The notes: generated by a model from the sequence alone, not told the origin. A stretch of 15,200 bases of DNA from CAZCTO01 sp964501725 (GCA_964501725.1 CAZCTO010000030.1:1-15200); one strand, 5' to 3'. Numbered from the stretch's first letter, positions 6,582-14,377 are shown. A program made the numbers and translations.

Positions 6582-7802
6582 ATGTTGAAAGCAAACCCTG
6601 ACTACCTGGATCTTCCCGGAAATTACCTTTTTGCCGAAATTGAACGAAGAGTAGCGAATTACTGCGCCGAAAATCCGGGCGCGCAACTGGTCCGCCTGGG
6701 CATCGGAGATGTTACGCGGCCGCTCTCACCCTCCATCGTATCTGCCCTGCATGACGCGGCAGACGAACAGGGCGACGCAGCGACGTTTTCCGGATACGGG
6801 CCTTACGGCGGGTACAATTCCCTGCGGGAAAAGATCGCCGAGTTTCAATACCGCCGCAGAAATGTGGCAATGTTACCCGAAGAGATTCACGTCGCCGACG
6901 GAGCCAAGTGCGATGTCGGAAACATCCTTGATATTTTCTCCCAAAACACCGTCGCCGCGGTCTGCGACCCGGTCTATCCGGTTTATGTCGATACGAACGT
7001 CATGGCGGGTCGTGCCGGGCATATCGGGGAGGACGGCAGATGGAGCGATCTGATCTACCTTCCCTGCACCGAAGAAAATGGTTTCCTGCCTATGCTTCCG
7101 GCGCCCGGTACACCCGTGCCGGATCTGATCTACCTGTGTTTTCCCAACAATCCGACCGGCTCCATGATTTCCGGAGCCGAACTCAAGAAGTGGGTCGATT
7201 ACGCCAATGCGCACGGATCGGTCATCCTTTATGACGCGGCTTATGAATCCTACATCACCGAGGACTATCCCCACAGCATTTACGAAATCGAAGGCGCGAG
7301 AACGTGCGCCATCGAATTTTGCAGCTTCTCGAAAATGGCCGGCTTCACGGGTCTGCGTCTGGGCTGGACGGTTTTCCCGAACGAGCTTGTTGTGGACGGC
7401 GTCAGCCTCGGTAAACTTTGGGGGCGCCGCCAGGCAACCAAATTTAACGGCGCCTCGAGCATGAGTCAGAAAGCCGGCGAGGCAGTCTTCAGCGAAAACG
7501 GTCAGCGTGAAATGCGCGAGACCATCGCATACTATCAACAAAACGCCAAAATCATTCTGGAAGGCCTGAAAGATCTCGGAATCCGCGCTTCCGGCGGTGT
7601 TAACGCACCGTATATCTGGCTGAAAACGCCCGAAAATATGAGCTCTTGGAGCTTTTTCGACCGCCTGCTCGCAGAGGCAAACGTGGTGAGCACGCCCGGA
7701 TCGGGGTTCGGTCCCTGCGGTGAAGGCTACATTCGCCTGACTGCGTTCGGCTCACACGAGAACACCCGGCTGGCGATGGATCGAATCAGAAAGATGGTTT
7801 GA
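6582..7802 (+). CDS. dapL: LL-diaminopimelate aminotransferase
   Basis: A class I/II PLP-dependent aminotransferase that converts tetrahydrodipicolinate directly to LL-diaminopimelate with glutamate as amino donor, bypassing the succinylase or acetylase branches. The 406-residue length is normal for DapL. Motifs: N-terminal NPDYLDLPGNYLFAEIERR, LVRLGIGDVTRPL, SGYGPYGGYNSLREKIA, YLCFPNNPTG, and the PLP lysine Lys251 in SFSKMAGFTGLRLGW. The ATG at 6582 is chosen because AAAGGAG (6567-6573) precedes it and the family N-terminus starts there; an in-frame ATG at 6531 lies inside dapF. It is the last gene of the glnA operon, sharing glutamate chemistry with the first gene. Confidence 0.96.
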   Translation: MLKANPDYLDLPGNYLFAEIERRVANYCAENPGAQLVRLGIGDVTRPLSPSIVSALHDAADEQGDAATFSGYGPYGGYNSLREKIAEFQYRRRNVAMLPEEIHVADGAKCDVGNILDIFSQNTVAAVCDPVYPVYVDTNVMAGRAGHIGEDGRWSDLIYLPCTEENGFLPMLPAPGTPVPDLIYLCFPNNPTGSMISGAELKKWVDYANAHGSVILYDAAYESYITEDYPHSIYEIEGARTCAIEFCSFSKMAGFTGLRLGWTVFPNELVVDGVSLGKLWGRRQATKFNGASSMSQKAGEAVFSENGQREMRETIAYYQQNAKIILEGLKDLGIRASGGVNAPYIWLKTPENMSSWSFFDRLLAEANVVSTPGSGFGPCGEGYIRLTAFGSHENTRLAMDRIRKMV

Positions 7803-7823
7803 AGTGTCCGGAGATTACTGAAA

Positions 7824-7865
7824 GCCGTCGCGTGACGGAAGCGTAGGGCTTCAATGCTTTTTCGG
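7824..7865 (+). terminator. Clustered hairpins after dapL, possible first terminator
   Basis: Two short perfect stems lie side by side: CCGTC/GACGG (7825-7838, loop GCGT) and GAAGC/GCTTC (7838-7852, loop GTAGG), followed by AATGCTTTTT. The T run is 3 bp away from the second stem, so termination may be inefficient. Confidence 0.4.
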
Positions 7866-7898
7866 CGAAAAAATGTGCCCTGTAGATGTCGCGAATTG

Positions 7899-7935
7899 AA
7901 ATGCGTCCGATATGATGATGTTGGACGCATTTTTG
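7899..7935 (+). terminator. Strong terminator of the glnA-ANTAR-dapF-dapL operon
   Basis: AAATGCGTCC (7899-7908) and GGACGCATTT (7923-7932) form a perfect 10-bp stem with a 14-nt loop, running into TTTTT (7930-7934). Confidence 0.9.
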
Positions 7936-7975
7936 CGGGGTCTTTTGCCTTAGTGAATAAGCATTACTCAGTCTC

Positions 7976-8252
7976 ACACATATAGAAAACGGCAAAAAGG
8001 TCGAAATTATACGTTCTTTTTATCTTTGAAAGGGATTCCCTGTATCTCGAATGCGTATAAAAAGCGACAAAGAGACTGGATTTATACGCATTCTCCGGTT
8101 TCCCAGACGTTTCCCGCAGCCCGAAATGCGTATAAAAAGCGATAAAGAGGCTGGATTTATACGCATTCTCCGGTTTCTCAGGCGTTTCCCGTAGCCCGTA
8201 ATGCGTATAAAAAGCGACAAAGAGGCTGGAATTATACGCATTCTCCGGTTTC
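7976..8252. repeat. Tandem array A: 75-bp units, each with an 11-bp inverted repeat
   Basis: Three well-conserved units start at 8051, 8126 and 8201, exactly 75 bp apart. Each begins with ATGCGTATAAA, has a 19-nt middle (AAGCGACAAAGAG-CTGGA core) and then TTTATACGCAT (right arms at 8081, 8156 and 8231, the third reading ATTATACGCAT). The remaining 34 bp of the unit (TCTCCGGTTTC, then GTTTCCCG-AGCCCG) are also conserved. A degenerate unit in the same phase starts at 7976, recognisable by TATA at 7981 and ATTATACG at 8006. The array lies between the convergent dapL and pyrG terminators and codes for nothing convincing. It shares period, arm sequence and right flank with array B. Function unknown. 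Confidence 0.93.
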
Positions 8253-8263
8253 TTCTTTGCAGT

Positions 8264-8291
8264 GGTAAGCTAAAACCGGACACAGGGGGTA
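8264..8291. repeat. 28-bp motif at the right edge of array A (copy 1)
   Basis: The segment matches 14688-14715, right of array B, at 26 of 28 positions, including CGGACACAGGGGGTA at 8277-8291. The two differences are C/A at base 7 and C/G at base 13 of the motif. Placed after the last unit of both arrays, it looks like a defined boundary. Confidence 0.85.
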
Positions 8292-8520
8292 TACAAGACG
8301 GACATTTTGCTCCGACTCCTGTTATGCGGCAAATATCATGAAACAGAGGTAAAAATCACCCTGTCCGAATACAGTCACCTGTGTGTTTGACTCAGATTAA
8401 TCCTACGCGCCAAGTCGACAATCACCTCTACCCGATAGTTAACCCAATGTTAAGATGCCTCAGACAGTCGCCCTTCATTCTCTCCGGAAGATCTTTCCCA
8501 AAGAACCCCTGCTTTTCTCT
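8292..8520. other. Non-coding stretch between array A and the pyrG terminator
   Basis: No gene is supported; frames on both strands are broken. TCACCCTGTCCGAA (8356-8369) is a near inverted copy of the CGGACACAGGGGG element at 8277, so the two could pair across about 65 bp. It may be the remains of a mobile element, but no transposase-like peptide was recognised. Confidence 0.4.
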
Positions 8521-8570
8521 GGAAAAGGCCCTCATCTGACTTTATTCCGGGTCTTTTGAGAGGGCCCCCT
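8521..8570 (-). terminator. Terminator of pyrG
   Basis: Read on the minus strand, GGCCCTC (from 8566 to 8560) pairs with GAGGGCC (from 8533 to 8527), a perfect 7-bp stem, followed by TTTTCC. It begins about 20 bp after the pyrG stop codon. Confidence 0.8.
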
Positions 8571-8588
8571 TGCTTTCCGCCAAATCAA

Positions 8589-10190
8589 TTATTTTGCCGA
8601 TGCCTTCATCGCCGCCTCAACAAACCCGAGGAAAAGCGGATGCGGCCGGTTCGGCCGGGACTTGAATTCGGGATGGAACTGGCAGGCGACATACCAGTCA
8701 TGGCCGCGGAGTTCGATCATTTCGACGATCCGGTTGTCCGGGGAAGTGCCGGCGAGCAGAATACCGTTACTTTCAAACCGTTCGCGATAATCATTATTGA
8801 CTTCATAACGGTGACGATGCCTCTCGTGAATCAGGTCCTGACCGTAAGCGGCGTGTGCCTTTGAATTTGCTGTCAGCCGGCACGGGTATTGTCCGAGTCG
8901 CATGGTTCCGCCGAGTTGTGTTACGCCGTTCTGCTCAGGCATCAGGTCGATGACCGGATATGGGGTGCGGGGGTCAAGTTCCGAACTGTTGGCGTTTTCC
9001 AGCCGGAGGACATTTCTGGCAAATTCGATCAACGCGATCTGGAGGCCGAGGCAGATACCGAAGTACGGGATGTTATTTTCGCGGCAGTAGCGCGCGGCTT
9101 CGATCTTGCCTTCGGTTCCGCGGTTTCCAAAGCCGCCCGGCACCAGGATTCCCTGAACATCGGCAAAAACATCGGCCGCCGAATCCTTCGTAACGTCTTT
9201 TGATTCCACCCACTTGATTTTGACCTTGGTGAGGTTCTGCGCACCGGCGTGCGTCAACGCTTCTGCCACGGAAAGGTAGGCGTCGTGCAGTTCGATGTAT
9301 TTTCCGACAATGGCGATAACGGTTGTGCTCTCCGGACAGGACAGATTATGAACGAGGCTTGTCCATTCCGTCAGATCGGGAGGAGTACAAGAAAGGCCGA
9401 ACTTCCCGCAAACAATGTCGGCAAACTGCTGTGCTTCCAGCGCCAGCGGTACTTCATACAGCAAGGAAAGATCTTTATTTTCAATGACGCAATTCGGAGG
9501 CACGTTGCAGAACAGCGATATTTTGGATTTGAGTTCGGGTGTCAGACCCACCTCGGTGCGACACACCAGAATGTCCGGCTGAATTCCGTGGGAGAGCATC
9601 TCCATTACAGAGTGTTGGGTCGGCTTGGATTTTTGCTCATGTGATGCCGATAAATAAGGAACCAGAGTCACATGAATAAAAAGGCAGTTCTCGCGACCGA
9701 CATCGGTCGAAAACTGCCTCGCGGCTTCAATGAACGGCAGGGACTCGATATCGCCGATGGTGCCGCCGATCTCGATAATCGCGACATCATAGCCGTCCTT
9801 GTCGCAGCGCATGCGCTCCTTGATTTCATTGGTAATGTGCGGAATCACCTGAACCGTGCCGCCGTGATAATCACCCCGGCGCTCTTTAGTGAGAACGGAG
9901 TTATAAATTCTGCCTGCGGTTACATTCGAATTCTGCGAAAGATTCTCATCGATAAAACGCTCGTAGTGACCCAAGTCCAGATCGGTCTCCGCGCCGTCAT
10001 CCGTGACGAAAACCTCTCCGTGTTGAAAAGGATTCATAGTTCCGGGATCAATATTCAGATACGGATCAAACTTCTGCATCGTGGCGCGTATGCCCCGGCA
10101 CTTTAAAAGCCGTCCGAGAGATGCTGCGGTGATTCCTTTACCCAGACCCGATACAACGCCCCCGGTCACAAAAACGTACTTCATTGCCAT
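8589..10190 (-). CDS. pyrG: CTP synthase
   Basis: Makes CTP from UTP, ATP and glutamine. The 533-residue protein has an N-terminal amidoligase domain (about 1-270; KYVFVTGGVVSGLGKG nucleotide loop, then NIDPGTMNPFQHGEVFV and DDGAETDLDLGHYERF) and a C-terminal class I glutaminase domain with nucleophile Cys380 in FGICLGLQ and the His-Glu pair in CQFHPEF. The start at 10190 (MAMKYVF) is chosen because GGGAGG lies 8 nt before it; the ATG at 10184 is too far from that site, and a longer frame to 10226 runs through the leader. It is monocistronic, with its own promoter and terminator. It consumes glutamine, linking it metabolically to the nearby glnA. Confidence 0.97.
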   Translation of the reverse strand: MAMKYVFVTGGVVSGLGKGITAASLGRLLKCRGIRATMQKFDPYLNIDPGTMNPFQHGEVFVTDDGAETDLDLGHYERFIDENLSQNSNVTAGRIYNSVLTKERRGDYHGGTVQVIPHITNEIKERMRCDKDGYDVAIIEIGGTIGDIESLPFIEAARQFSTDVGRENCLFIHVTLVPYLSASHEQKSKPTQHSVMEMLSHGIQPDILVCRTEVGLTPELKSKISLFCNVPPNCVIENKDLSLLYEVPLALEAQQFADIVCGKFGLSCTPPDLTEWTSLVHNLSCPESTTVIAIVGKYIELHDAYLSVAEALTHAGAQNLTKVKIKWVESKDVTKDSAADVFADVQGILVPGGFGNRGTEGKIEAARYCRENNIPYFGICLGLQIALIEFARNVLRLENANSSELDPRTPYPVIDLMPEQNGVTQLGGTMRLGQYPCRLTANSKAHAAYGQDLIHERHRHRYEVNNDYRERFESNGILLAGTSPDNRIVEMIELRGHDWYVACQFHPEFKSRPNRPHPLFLGFVEAAMKASAK

Positions 10191-10210
10191 AATCGGATCC
10201 TCCCATACGG

Positions 10211-10225
10211 TGGCTTTTCCAGCCA
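10211..10225 (-). promoter_or_regulatory. Small hairpin in the pyrG leader
   Basis: On the minus strand TGGCT and AGCCA form a 5-bp stem with a 5-nt loop, just upstream of the ribosome binding site. It is not followed by a U tract. The run of G residues at the start site that drives pyrG control in B. subtilis is not evident here. Confidence 0.35.
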
Positions 10226-10239
10226 TCTTATGGAATTAC

Positions 10240-10268
10240 ATTGTACGATAAGAAAAAAATAAAAACAA
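10240..10268 (-). promoter_or_regulatory. Promoter of pyrG
   Basis: On the minus strand, TTGTTT (10268-10263) and TACAAT (10245-10240) are 17 bp apart, within a very A/T-rich tract. TTGCAA occurs 6 bp upstream of the -35 element (10275-10280), mirroring its position at the glnA promoter. Confidence 0.6.
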
Positions 10269-10280
10269 GACATTTTGCAA

Positions 10281-10554
10281 CCAAGAGGAATAAAACTTGC
10301 AAAGGCTAATCGATTTTTAAGAAAAAAGACGAGATTTGCAAGAAAAACGTTTGAAGAAATCATTTTCGCGCGCTGAAGGCGATTGAAGATGTGCTCGTGC
10401 GGCACAGGACCCGGTTAAAGAGCGTATCTCGAAAAAGAAAACGGAAAATCATGTCGCCGAAAAGCGCTTCGGGTAATCGACAGAAACCAAAGCGGCGTTC
10501 CTTTTTCTTCTTTTTTGCCAACATGTCCGATAACCATTGACGGACCCCGGGATA
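10281..10554. other. Intergenic stretch between pirin and pyrG
   Basis: No gene is supported. The pyrG-proximal half is A/T rich and contains further TTGCAA sites at 10297-10302 and 10336-10341. The pirin-proximal half has short inverted repeats (GTCCG 10525-10529 with CGGAC 10540-10544, and CCGAA/TTCGG near 10457-10473), but none is followed by a U run on the minus strand, so no clear pirin terminator is seen. Confidence 0.4.
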
Positions 10555-11388
10555 TCAGACGAAACGGCCGTTTTTTAAGTCCGCGAACGCCTGATTCAGT
10601 TCCTCTCTCGTATTCATGACAATCGGGCCGCCCCAGGCGACCGGCTCCTTCAGAGGCTTGGCGCAAAAAAGGAAAAATCGCATGCCTTCTTCCGCCGCTT
10701 TGGCAAAAAGCTCGTCGCCTTTTCCGAAAAGCAGGGCGGTCTTGTTGGTCTGAAATTTAAGCCCGGCCTTATCAAACCATCCGTCGCCTTCCACAATATA
10801 CACAAAAAGCGTGTCGTCCGGAGGAATACGGATGCTCCATTTGGCGCCGGCGCGTAAGTTCACGTCCAGGTAAAGAAGTTTAACATAATCGCCGCTTACC
10901 GGACCTTTGGTATCGAGATACGCCCCGGAGAGGACCCTTATGGTGACCCCTTCTTCATTCACTTCCGGAATCATTTTCGCGCGAAGATCCCGGTATATTG
11001 GCTGAGTCATCTTATCTTTTCGGGGAAGGTTCAGCCACAACTGCGCACCGAGCATTCTTTTAACGGGCTTGGGCATCTCCTGATGCAGGATGCCTCGGCC
11101 CGCCGTCATCCACTGGCAGGAGCCATCCGTAATACTCCCGCTGTTGCCGATGCTGTCGCCGTGCTCGATGTTTCCGGAAATCAAATACGTAATGGTCTCG
11201 ATGCCGCGGTGCGGATGCCACGGAAAACCCTTCGTATAATCATCCGGATCTTCGCTGTCGAACGCATCCAGCATCAGAAACGGATCAAAATCCTCCACGG
11301 TATCATGTCCGATGACGCGGACCAGGCGAACGCCGGCGCCGTCATATTGTGTCGAGCCTGTCACTGTTTTACGAATTGTTCTCAGCAT
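10555..11388 (-). CDS. Pirin family protein (bicupin)
   Basis: A 277-residue bicupin of the pirin family; members bind a metal in the N-terminal cupin and some have quercetin dioxygenase activity, but the bacterial role is often unknown. The N-terminal cupin shows the metal-binding segments FPWHPHRGIETITYL and GRGILHQEM, supplying the expected three histidines and one glutamate. The C-terminal cupin (about 170-260) includes PPDDTLFVYIVEGDGWFD and lacks the ligand set. The start at 11388 is preceded by AGGAGG on the minus strand; longer in-frame extension upstream overlaps the preceding gene and lacks family similarity. It begins inside the last 20 bp of the reductase gene, so the two are translationally coupled, suggesting a shared redox or sulfur-stress role. 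Confidence 0.92.
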   Translation of the reverse strand: MLRTIRKTVTGSTQYDGAGVRLVRVIGHDTVEDFDPFLMLDAFDSEDPDDYTKGFPWHPHRGIETITYLISGNIEHGDSIGNSGSITDGSCQWMTAGRGILHQEMPKPVKRMLGAQLWLNLPRKDKMTQPIYRDLRAKMIPEVNEEGVTIRVLSGAYLDTKGPVSGDYVKLLYLDVNLRAGAKWSIRIPPDDTLFVYIVEGDGWFDKAGLKFQTNKTALLFGKGDELFAKAAEEGMRFFLFCAKPLKEPVAWGGPIVMNTREELNQAFADLKNGRFV

Positions 11389-13093
11389 GGGGTTCCTCCT
11401 TTGGGGGCAAGGCGTCCTTGCGGGTTTTTGATTTCCGGTATGCCTGATACTGTGTGTTGCCGCCGGACAGATTGTAGACCTTCTTAAAACCATTTTGGAC
11501 AAGGATGTTCTGTGCGGCATTGCCGGTGACGCCTTTGTTGCAATACGTGACGACCGGCTTTTCGCGATCCAGCGTATCCATCTGCTCACGGAGTGACTCG
11601 TGCGGAATATGAATCGCTTGATCCACGTGGTTTTTTACGAAATCAGCCGACGAACGTGCGTCAATAATTTGAACCTGACCCGCGGGGGACTTCATCAAAT
11701 CATCCGCCGAAATCAATTCCCGACCGTGGTTAATCGCGTTATCGAGGATCATTCCGGTGTACATCACCGGATCCTTGGTGGTCGAAAAAGGCGGAGCATA
11801 TGCCAGATCCAGATGAAAAAGATCCGATACTTTGAGCCCTGCCGTAATGGCGGTGACAAAAACATCAATACGCTTGTCGACCCCTTCCGTTCCGATGATT
11901 TGAACCCCCAGCAGTTTTTCGCTTTTGCGGTCGGCGATCGCCTTAATAATCAAGTCGCGTCCGCCGAAATAAGCCGGCTTGTCCGGCTTGATATTGTGAC
12001 TTGCGACGATATCGTAATCACTGTCGCGGGCTTCTTTCTCACTCAGCCCGCAAGCCGCGATACTCATGTCAAAAACCTTGAAAATCCCGGTGCCCGCAAT
12101 CCCGCGGAAGGTGAGACTCCCGCCGGTAATCACATCGCCGGTGATTCGTCCGGCCTTGTTGGCGGTGGAACCGAGCGGTCGATAAAGAGGTCTGCCGTCG
12201 ATGATCGAAAAACTCTCGGTACAATCGCCGCAGGAATATACATCGGAAAGATTTGTTTGCATTCTTTTGTCGACCGCGATAGCGCCGGTCGGGCCGAGCT
12301 TCACGCCGCAGGCGGTTGCCAGCGCGGTGTTCGGTTTGATACCGACCGCAAGGATAACCAGGTCGGCCGCGATCTGCTCACCGTCATCGAGCACGACGGA
12401 GGAGGGTTCAATTCCGGAAACGGTTGTGCCGGTGCGCACAACGATCTGCATCTTTTCGAGATATTGATGCAGATGTGGAGCCATATCGTCATCCAGAAAA
12501 GGGCAAATCGCGGGAAGCTTCTCAATCAGTGTAACGGACAATCCCGCATGGACCAGATTATCGACCATCTCCAGACCGATGAATCCGCTTCCGATGACGG
12601 CCGCGGTACGGGGCTGCCGCTCATCGATGAAGTCGCGAATGGCGCGGGCGCTGAGCGGATTGCGAAGCGTGAAAACATGCGGAAGGCTTGCCCCCGGGAT
12701 CGGCGGAGTCACGGAGCTTGCGCCCGTTGCGATGACCAAAGTATCGTAATGATCCGTGAAATCTGTGTTGTCCGCCAAATTACGAACGGCTAAGGTTTTA
12801 CTTACAGGTTCAATACGGAGCACCTGATGACGGGTGAACACATCTACCCGATATTTCTTCTTGAAAAACGCCGCGTTCCGCGGAGTCAGCTCCGACAATT
12901 TTTCCACGCGCCCGCCGATATAATAAGGCAGGCCGCAACCGGAGTAGGAGATATGTTCGTCCATATCATAAAGCACAATTTCCGCGTTCTCGTCATTTCT
13001 GCGCGCTTTTGCCGCGGCTGAGGTACCGGCGGCAACCGCGCCGATGATGACGATGCGCTTGACTTTTTCCGGATGTGCGGTGTTCTTTGCCAT
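11369..13093 (-). CDS. CoA-disulfide reductase-like flavoprotein with C-terminal rhodanese domain
   Basis: A 574-residue FAD/NAD(P)H-dependent disulfide reductase fused to a rhodanese domain, like the CoADR-Rhd enzymes that reduce CoA disulfide, CoA persulfide or polysulfide. The FAD-binding motif IVIIGAVAAGTSAAAKARR (about 14-32) is followed by the single active-site cysteine Cys53 in SGCGLPYY, diagnostic of this subfamily. A second nucleotide motif (AAVIGSGFIGLEMVDNL) lies near residue 165, and DVYSCGDCTES near 285 closes the FAD site. The dimerisation domain spans roughly 335-455. The rhodanese domain (about 465-555) has nucleophile Cys518 in YCNKGVTGNAAQ. The ATG at 13093 follows AAGGAG. 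The 3' end overlaps the pirin gene by 20 bp. Persulfide handling is a family inference. Confidence 0.93.
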   Translation of the reverse strand: MAKNTAHPEKVKRIVIIGAVAAGTSAAAKARRNDENAEIVLYDMDEHISYSGCGLPYYIGGRVEKLSELTPRNAAFFKKKYRVDVFTRHQVLRIEPVSKTLAVRNLADNTDFTDHYDTLVIATGASSVTPPIPGASLPHVFTLRNPLSARAIRDFIDERQPRTAAVIGSGFIGLEMVDNLVHAGLSVTLIEKLPAICPFLDDDMAPHLHQYLEKMQIVVRTGTTVSGIEPSSVVLDDGEQIAADLVILAVGIKPNTALATACGVKLGPTGAIAVDKRMQTNLSDVYSCGDCTESFSIIDGRPLYRPLGSTANKAGRITGDVITGGSLTFRGIAGTGIFKVFDMSIAACGLSEKEARDSDYDIVASHNIKPDKPAYFGGRDLIIKAIADRKSEKLLGVQIIGTEGVDKRIDVFVTAITAGLKVSDLFHLDLAYAPPFSTTKDPVMYTGMILDNAINHGRELISADDLMKSPAGQVQIIDARSSADFVKNHVDQAIHIPHESLREQMDTLDREKPVVTYCNKGVTGNAAQNILVQNGFKKVYNLSGGNTQYQAYRKSKTRKDALPPKEEPHAENNS

Positions 13094-13118
13094 AGTATGC
13101 TCCTTACCCGATGACTCA

Positions 13119-13124
13119 ATTATA
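13119..13124 (-). promoter_or_regulatory. Candidate -10 element for the reductase-pirin pair
   Basis: A perfect TATAAT on the minus strand lies 25 bp before the start codon at 13093. No good -35 sequence is found 16-18 bp upstream, so the promoter may be weak or activator-dependent. Confidence 0.35.
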
Positions 13125-13166
13125 TAGTATCTGAGGCTTTTTATCCCACAAAGAAAATGCTTCTTG

Positions 13167-13196
13167 AAAAGGAATCAAGACCGATTGCAATCCTTT
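13167..13196 (-). terminator. Possible weak terminator after the pstS-like gene
   Basis: On the minus strand AAAGGA (13196-13191) pairs with TCCTTT (13173-13168), loop 17 nt, then TTC. The loop contains the perfect 10-bp palindrome GATTGCAATC (13183-13192). The stem is short, and read-through to the reductase gene remains possible. Confidence 0.3.
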
Positions 13197-13257
13197 GCGA
13201 CCGGCCTTTCCTTTTTCCGGATCGAGTCTCGTCCGGATTCGTTCAAAATTCCTTCTC

Positions 13258-14157
13258 TCAGGGCTTTTCGGGATTGGGAACGACTCCGTCGTCCCCGATG
13301 ATCTTCAGCCCGGCATCGCTGTAAACGTAGTCCATGAAAGCGTTTGTCAATTCGTCCGAACCGGACTTTTTCGCGATCATGACAAACGGACGCTGCAGGG
13401 TGTAGGTGCCCGAGGTAACGTTCTCCACGGTTGCCGCAACTCCGTCAAGATCGACTGCGATCACCGAATCATCGACCGAGGAAAGGGAAACATATCCGAT
13501 CGCGTTGGGATTGCCGGCAATGGATTGCTTCACAATGCCGGTCGAATTTTGCTCCTCCGCGTACACACAGACATCTTCCACTCCCATCAATTCTTCGAAA
13601 GCGCCCCGTGTGCCGGAAGCGGCTTCGCGTCCGATGCACTGAATGATCGCATCCACACCGCCGACCTCACTCCAATTTGTGATTTCTCCCTTAAAAATCT
13701 GAGCGATCTGCTCGGTGGTTAACGCGTTCACGCTGTTCTCCGCATTGACAATGACCGCGATGCCGTCAAAACCAATGATGTACTTGTCAAAAGAATCCGG
13801 ACTCTCCGAGTCCTTCAAATCTCTTGAAAGCATCCCGATCTGGGCGGTGCCGTCCGTGACGGCGGTTGGTCCCTCGCCGGATCCGTTTCCGCCGACCGAC
13901 ACCATCACATCCGGGTGCTCAGCCATGAAGCCTTCGGCGAGCGCAGATCCGACATCAGACATAGAGGTGGAGCCGGTGAGCGTCAGTGTGCCCGAAAGCG
14001 AGGGCGCTTCGGAGGAAGAGTCGGTTGCTTGCGTCGTTGTTTTTCCGGAGGAAGAGGCCGTTGTTGCGGACGAGGTTACCTCTGCGCAAGCGGCGACGGA
14101 AAACAGTAAGGCGGATGTCAGTAATGACGAAATAATGACTTTTATTCTTTTAATCAT
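13258..14157 (-). CDS. PstS-like phosphate-binding lipoprotein
   Basis: A 299-residue extracellular substrate-binding protein of the phosphate (PstS) family. The signal peptide (MIKRIKVIISSLL...) ends in a lipobox, VAAC, with lipid-anchored Cys24, followed by a Ser/Thr-rich linker (about 26-50). The binding domain shows the PstS elements GTLTLTGSTSMSDVGSAL, VGGNGSGEGPTAVTDGTAQIGMLSRDL and IGREAASGTRGAFEEL, which supply the oxyanion-binding loops, plus IFKGEITNW. The start at 14157 is chosen from an AAGGAG site 8 nt upstream and the signal peptide. Unlike usual operons, no pstC, pstA or pstB gene follows, so it is an orphan here; a sensing role, another transporter partner, or a different oxyanion are alternatives. 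Confidence 0.88.
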   Translation of the reverse strand: MIKRIKVIISSLLTSALLFSVAACAEVTSSATTASSSGKTTTQATDSSSEAPSLSGTLTLTGSTSMSDVGSALAEGFMAEHPDVMVSVGGNGSGEGPTAVTDGTAQIGMLSRDLKDSESPDSFDKYIIGFDGIAVIVNAENSVNALTTEQIAQIFKGEITNWSEVGGVDAIIQCIGREAASGTRGAFEELMGVEDVCVYAEEQNSTGIVKQSIAGNPNAIGYVSLSSVDDSVIAVDLDGVAATVENVTSGTYTLQRPFVMIAKKSGSDELTNAFMDYVYSDAGLKIIGDDGVVPNPEKP

Positions 14158-14377
14158 GCAGTTTCTCCTTTTCATTGATGTCTTCAGCATACGCGGCGAT
14201 CTTTATCCGCTTGTTAGAAGGAGGTAAAAAGTGATCACCGCATGTAAAATGAATGTGATGCTTGAAAAAGCACGGGCGAATGGATGATACCGGGAGTGTA
14301 TGTTCCTTTTGCAGTATGATACGCGCGAGACGGCGCGGATCGGTCTCTGTATCGACTGGCTGGACTTAGCAACACGT
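14158..14377. other. Upstream region of the pstS-like gene
   Basis: No clear -35/-10 pair or Pho box was recognised on the minus strand. On the + strand an AAGGAGG (14218-14224) lies before a GTG at 14231, giving an 18-codon frame that is too short to support. GTGATCAC (14231-14238) is an 8-bp palindrome. Confidence 0.35.

Noticed and set aside
8020..8283. Minus-strand frame of 87 codons with a 25-residue repeat across array A
   Set aside because: It arises because 75 is a multiple of three. The frame is set by the DNA repeat, has no ribosome binding site, and the palindromic arms explain the sequence better than coding.
11600..12793. Long + strand frame of 397 codons opposite the CoA-disulfide reductase gene
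   Set aside because: The minus-strand frame contains all active-site and cofactor motifs of a known family; the opposite frame has no family features and is a by-product of codon bias.
14231..14287. 18-codon frame after AAGGAGG upstream of the pstS-like gene
   Set aside because: Very short, with no neighbour relation or recognisable peptide; the purine-rich tract may be chance.
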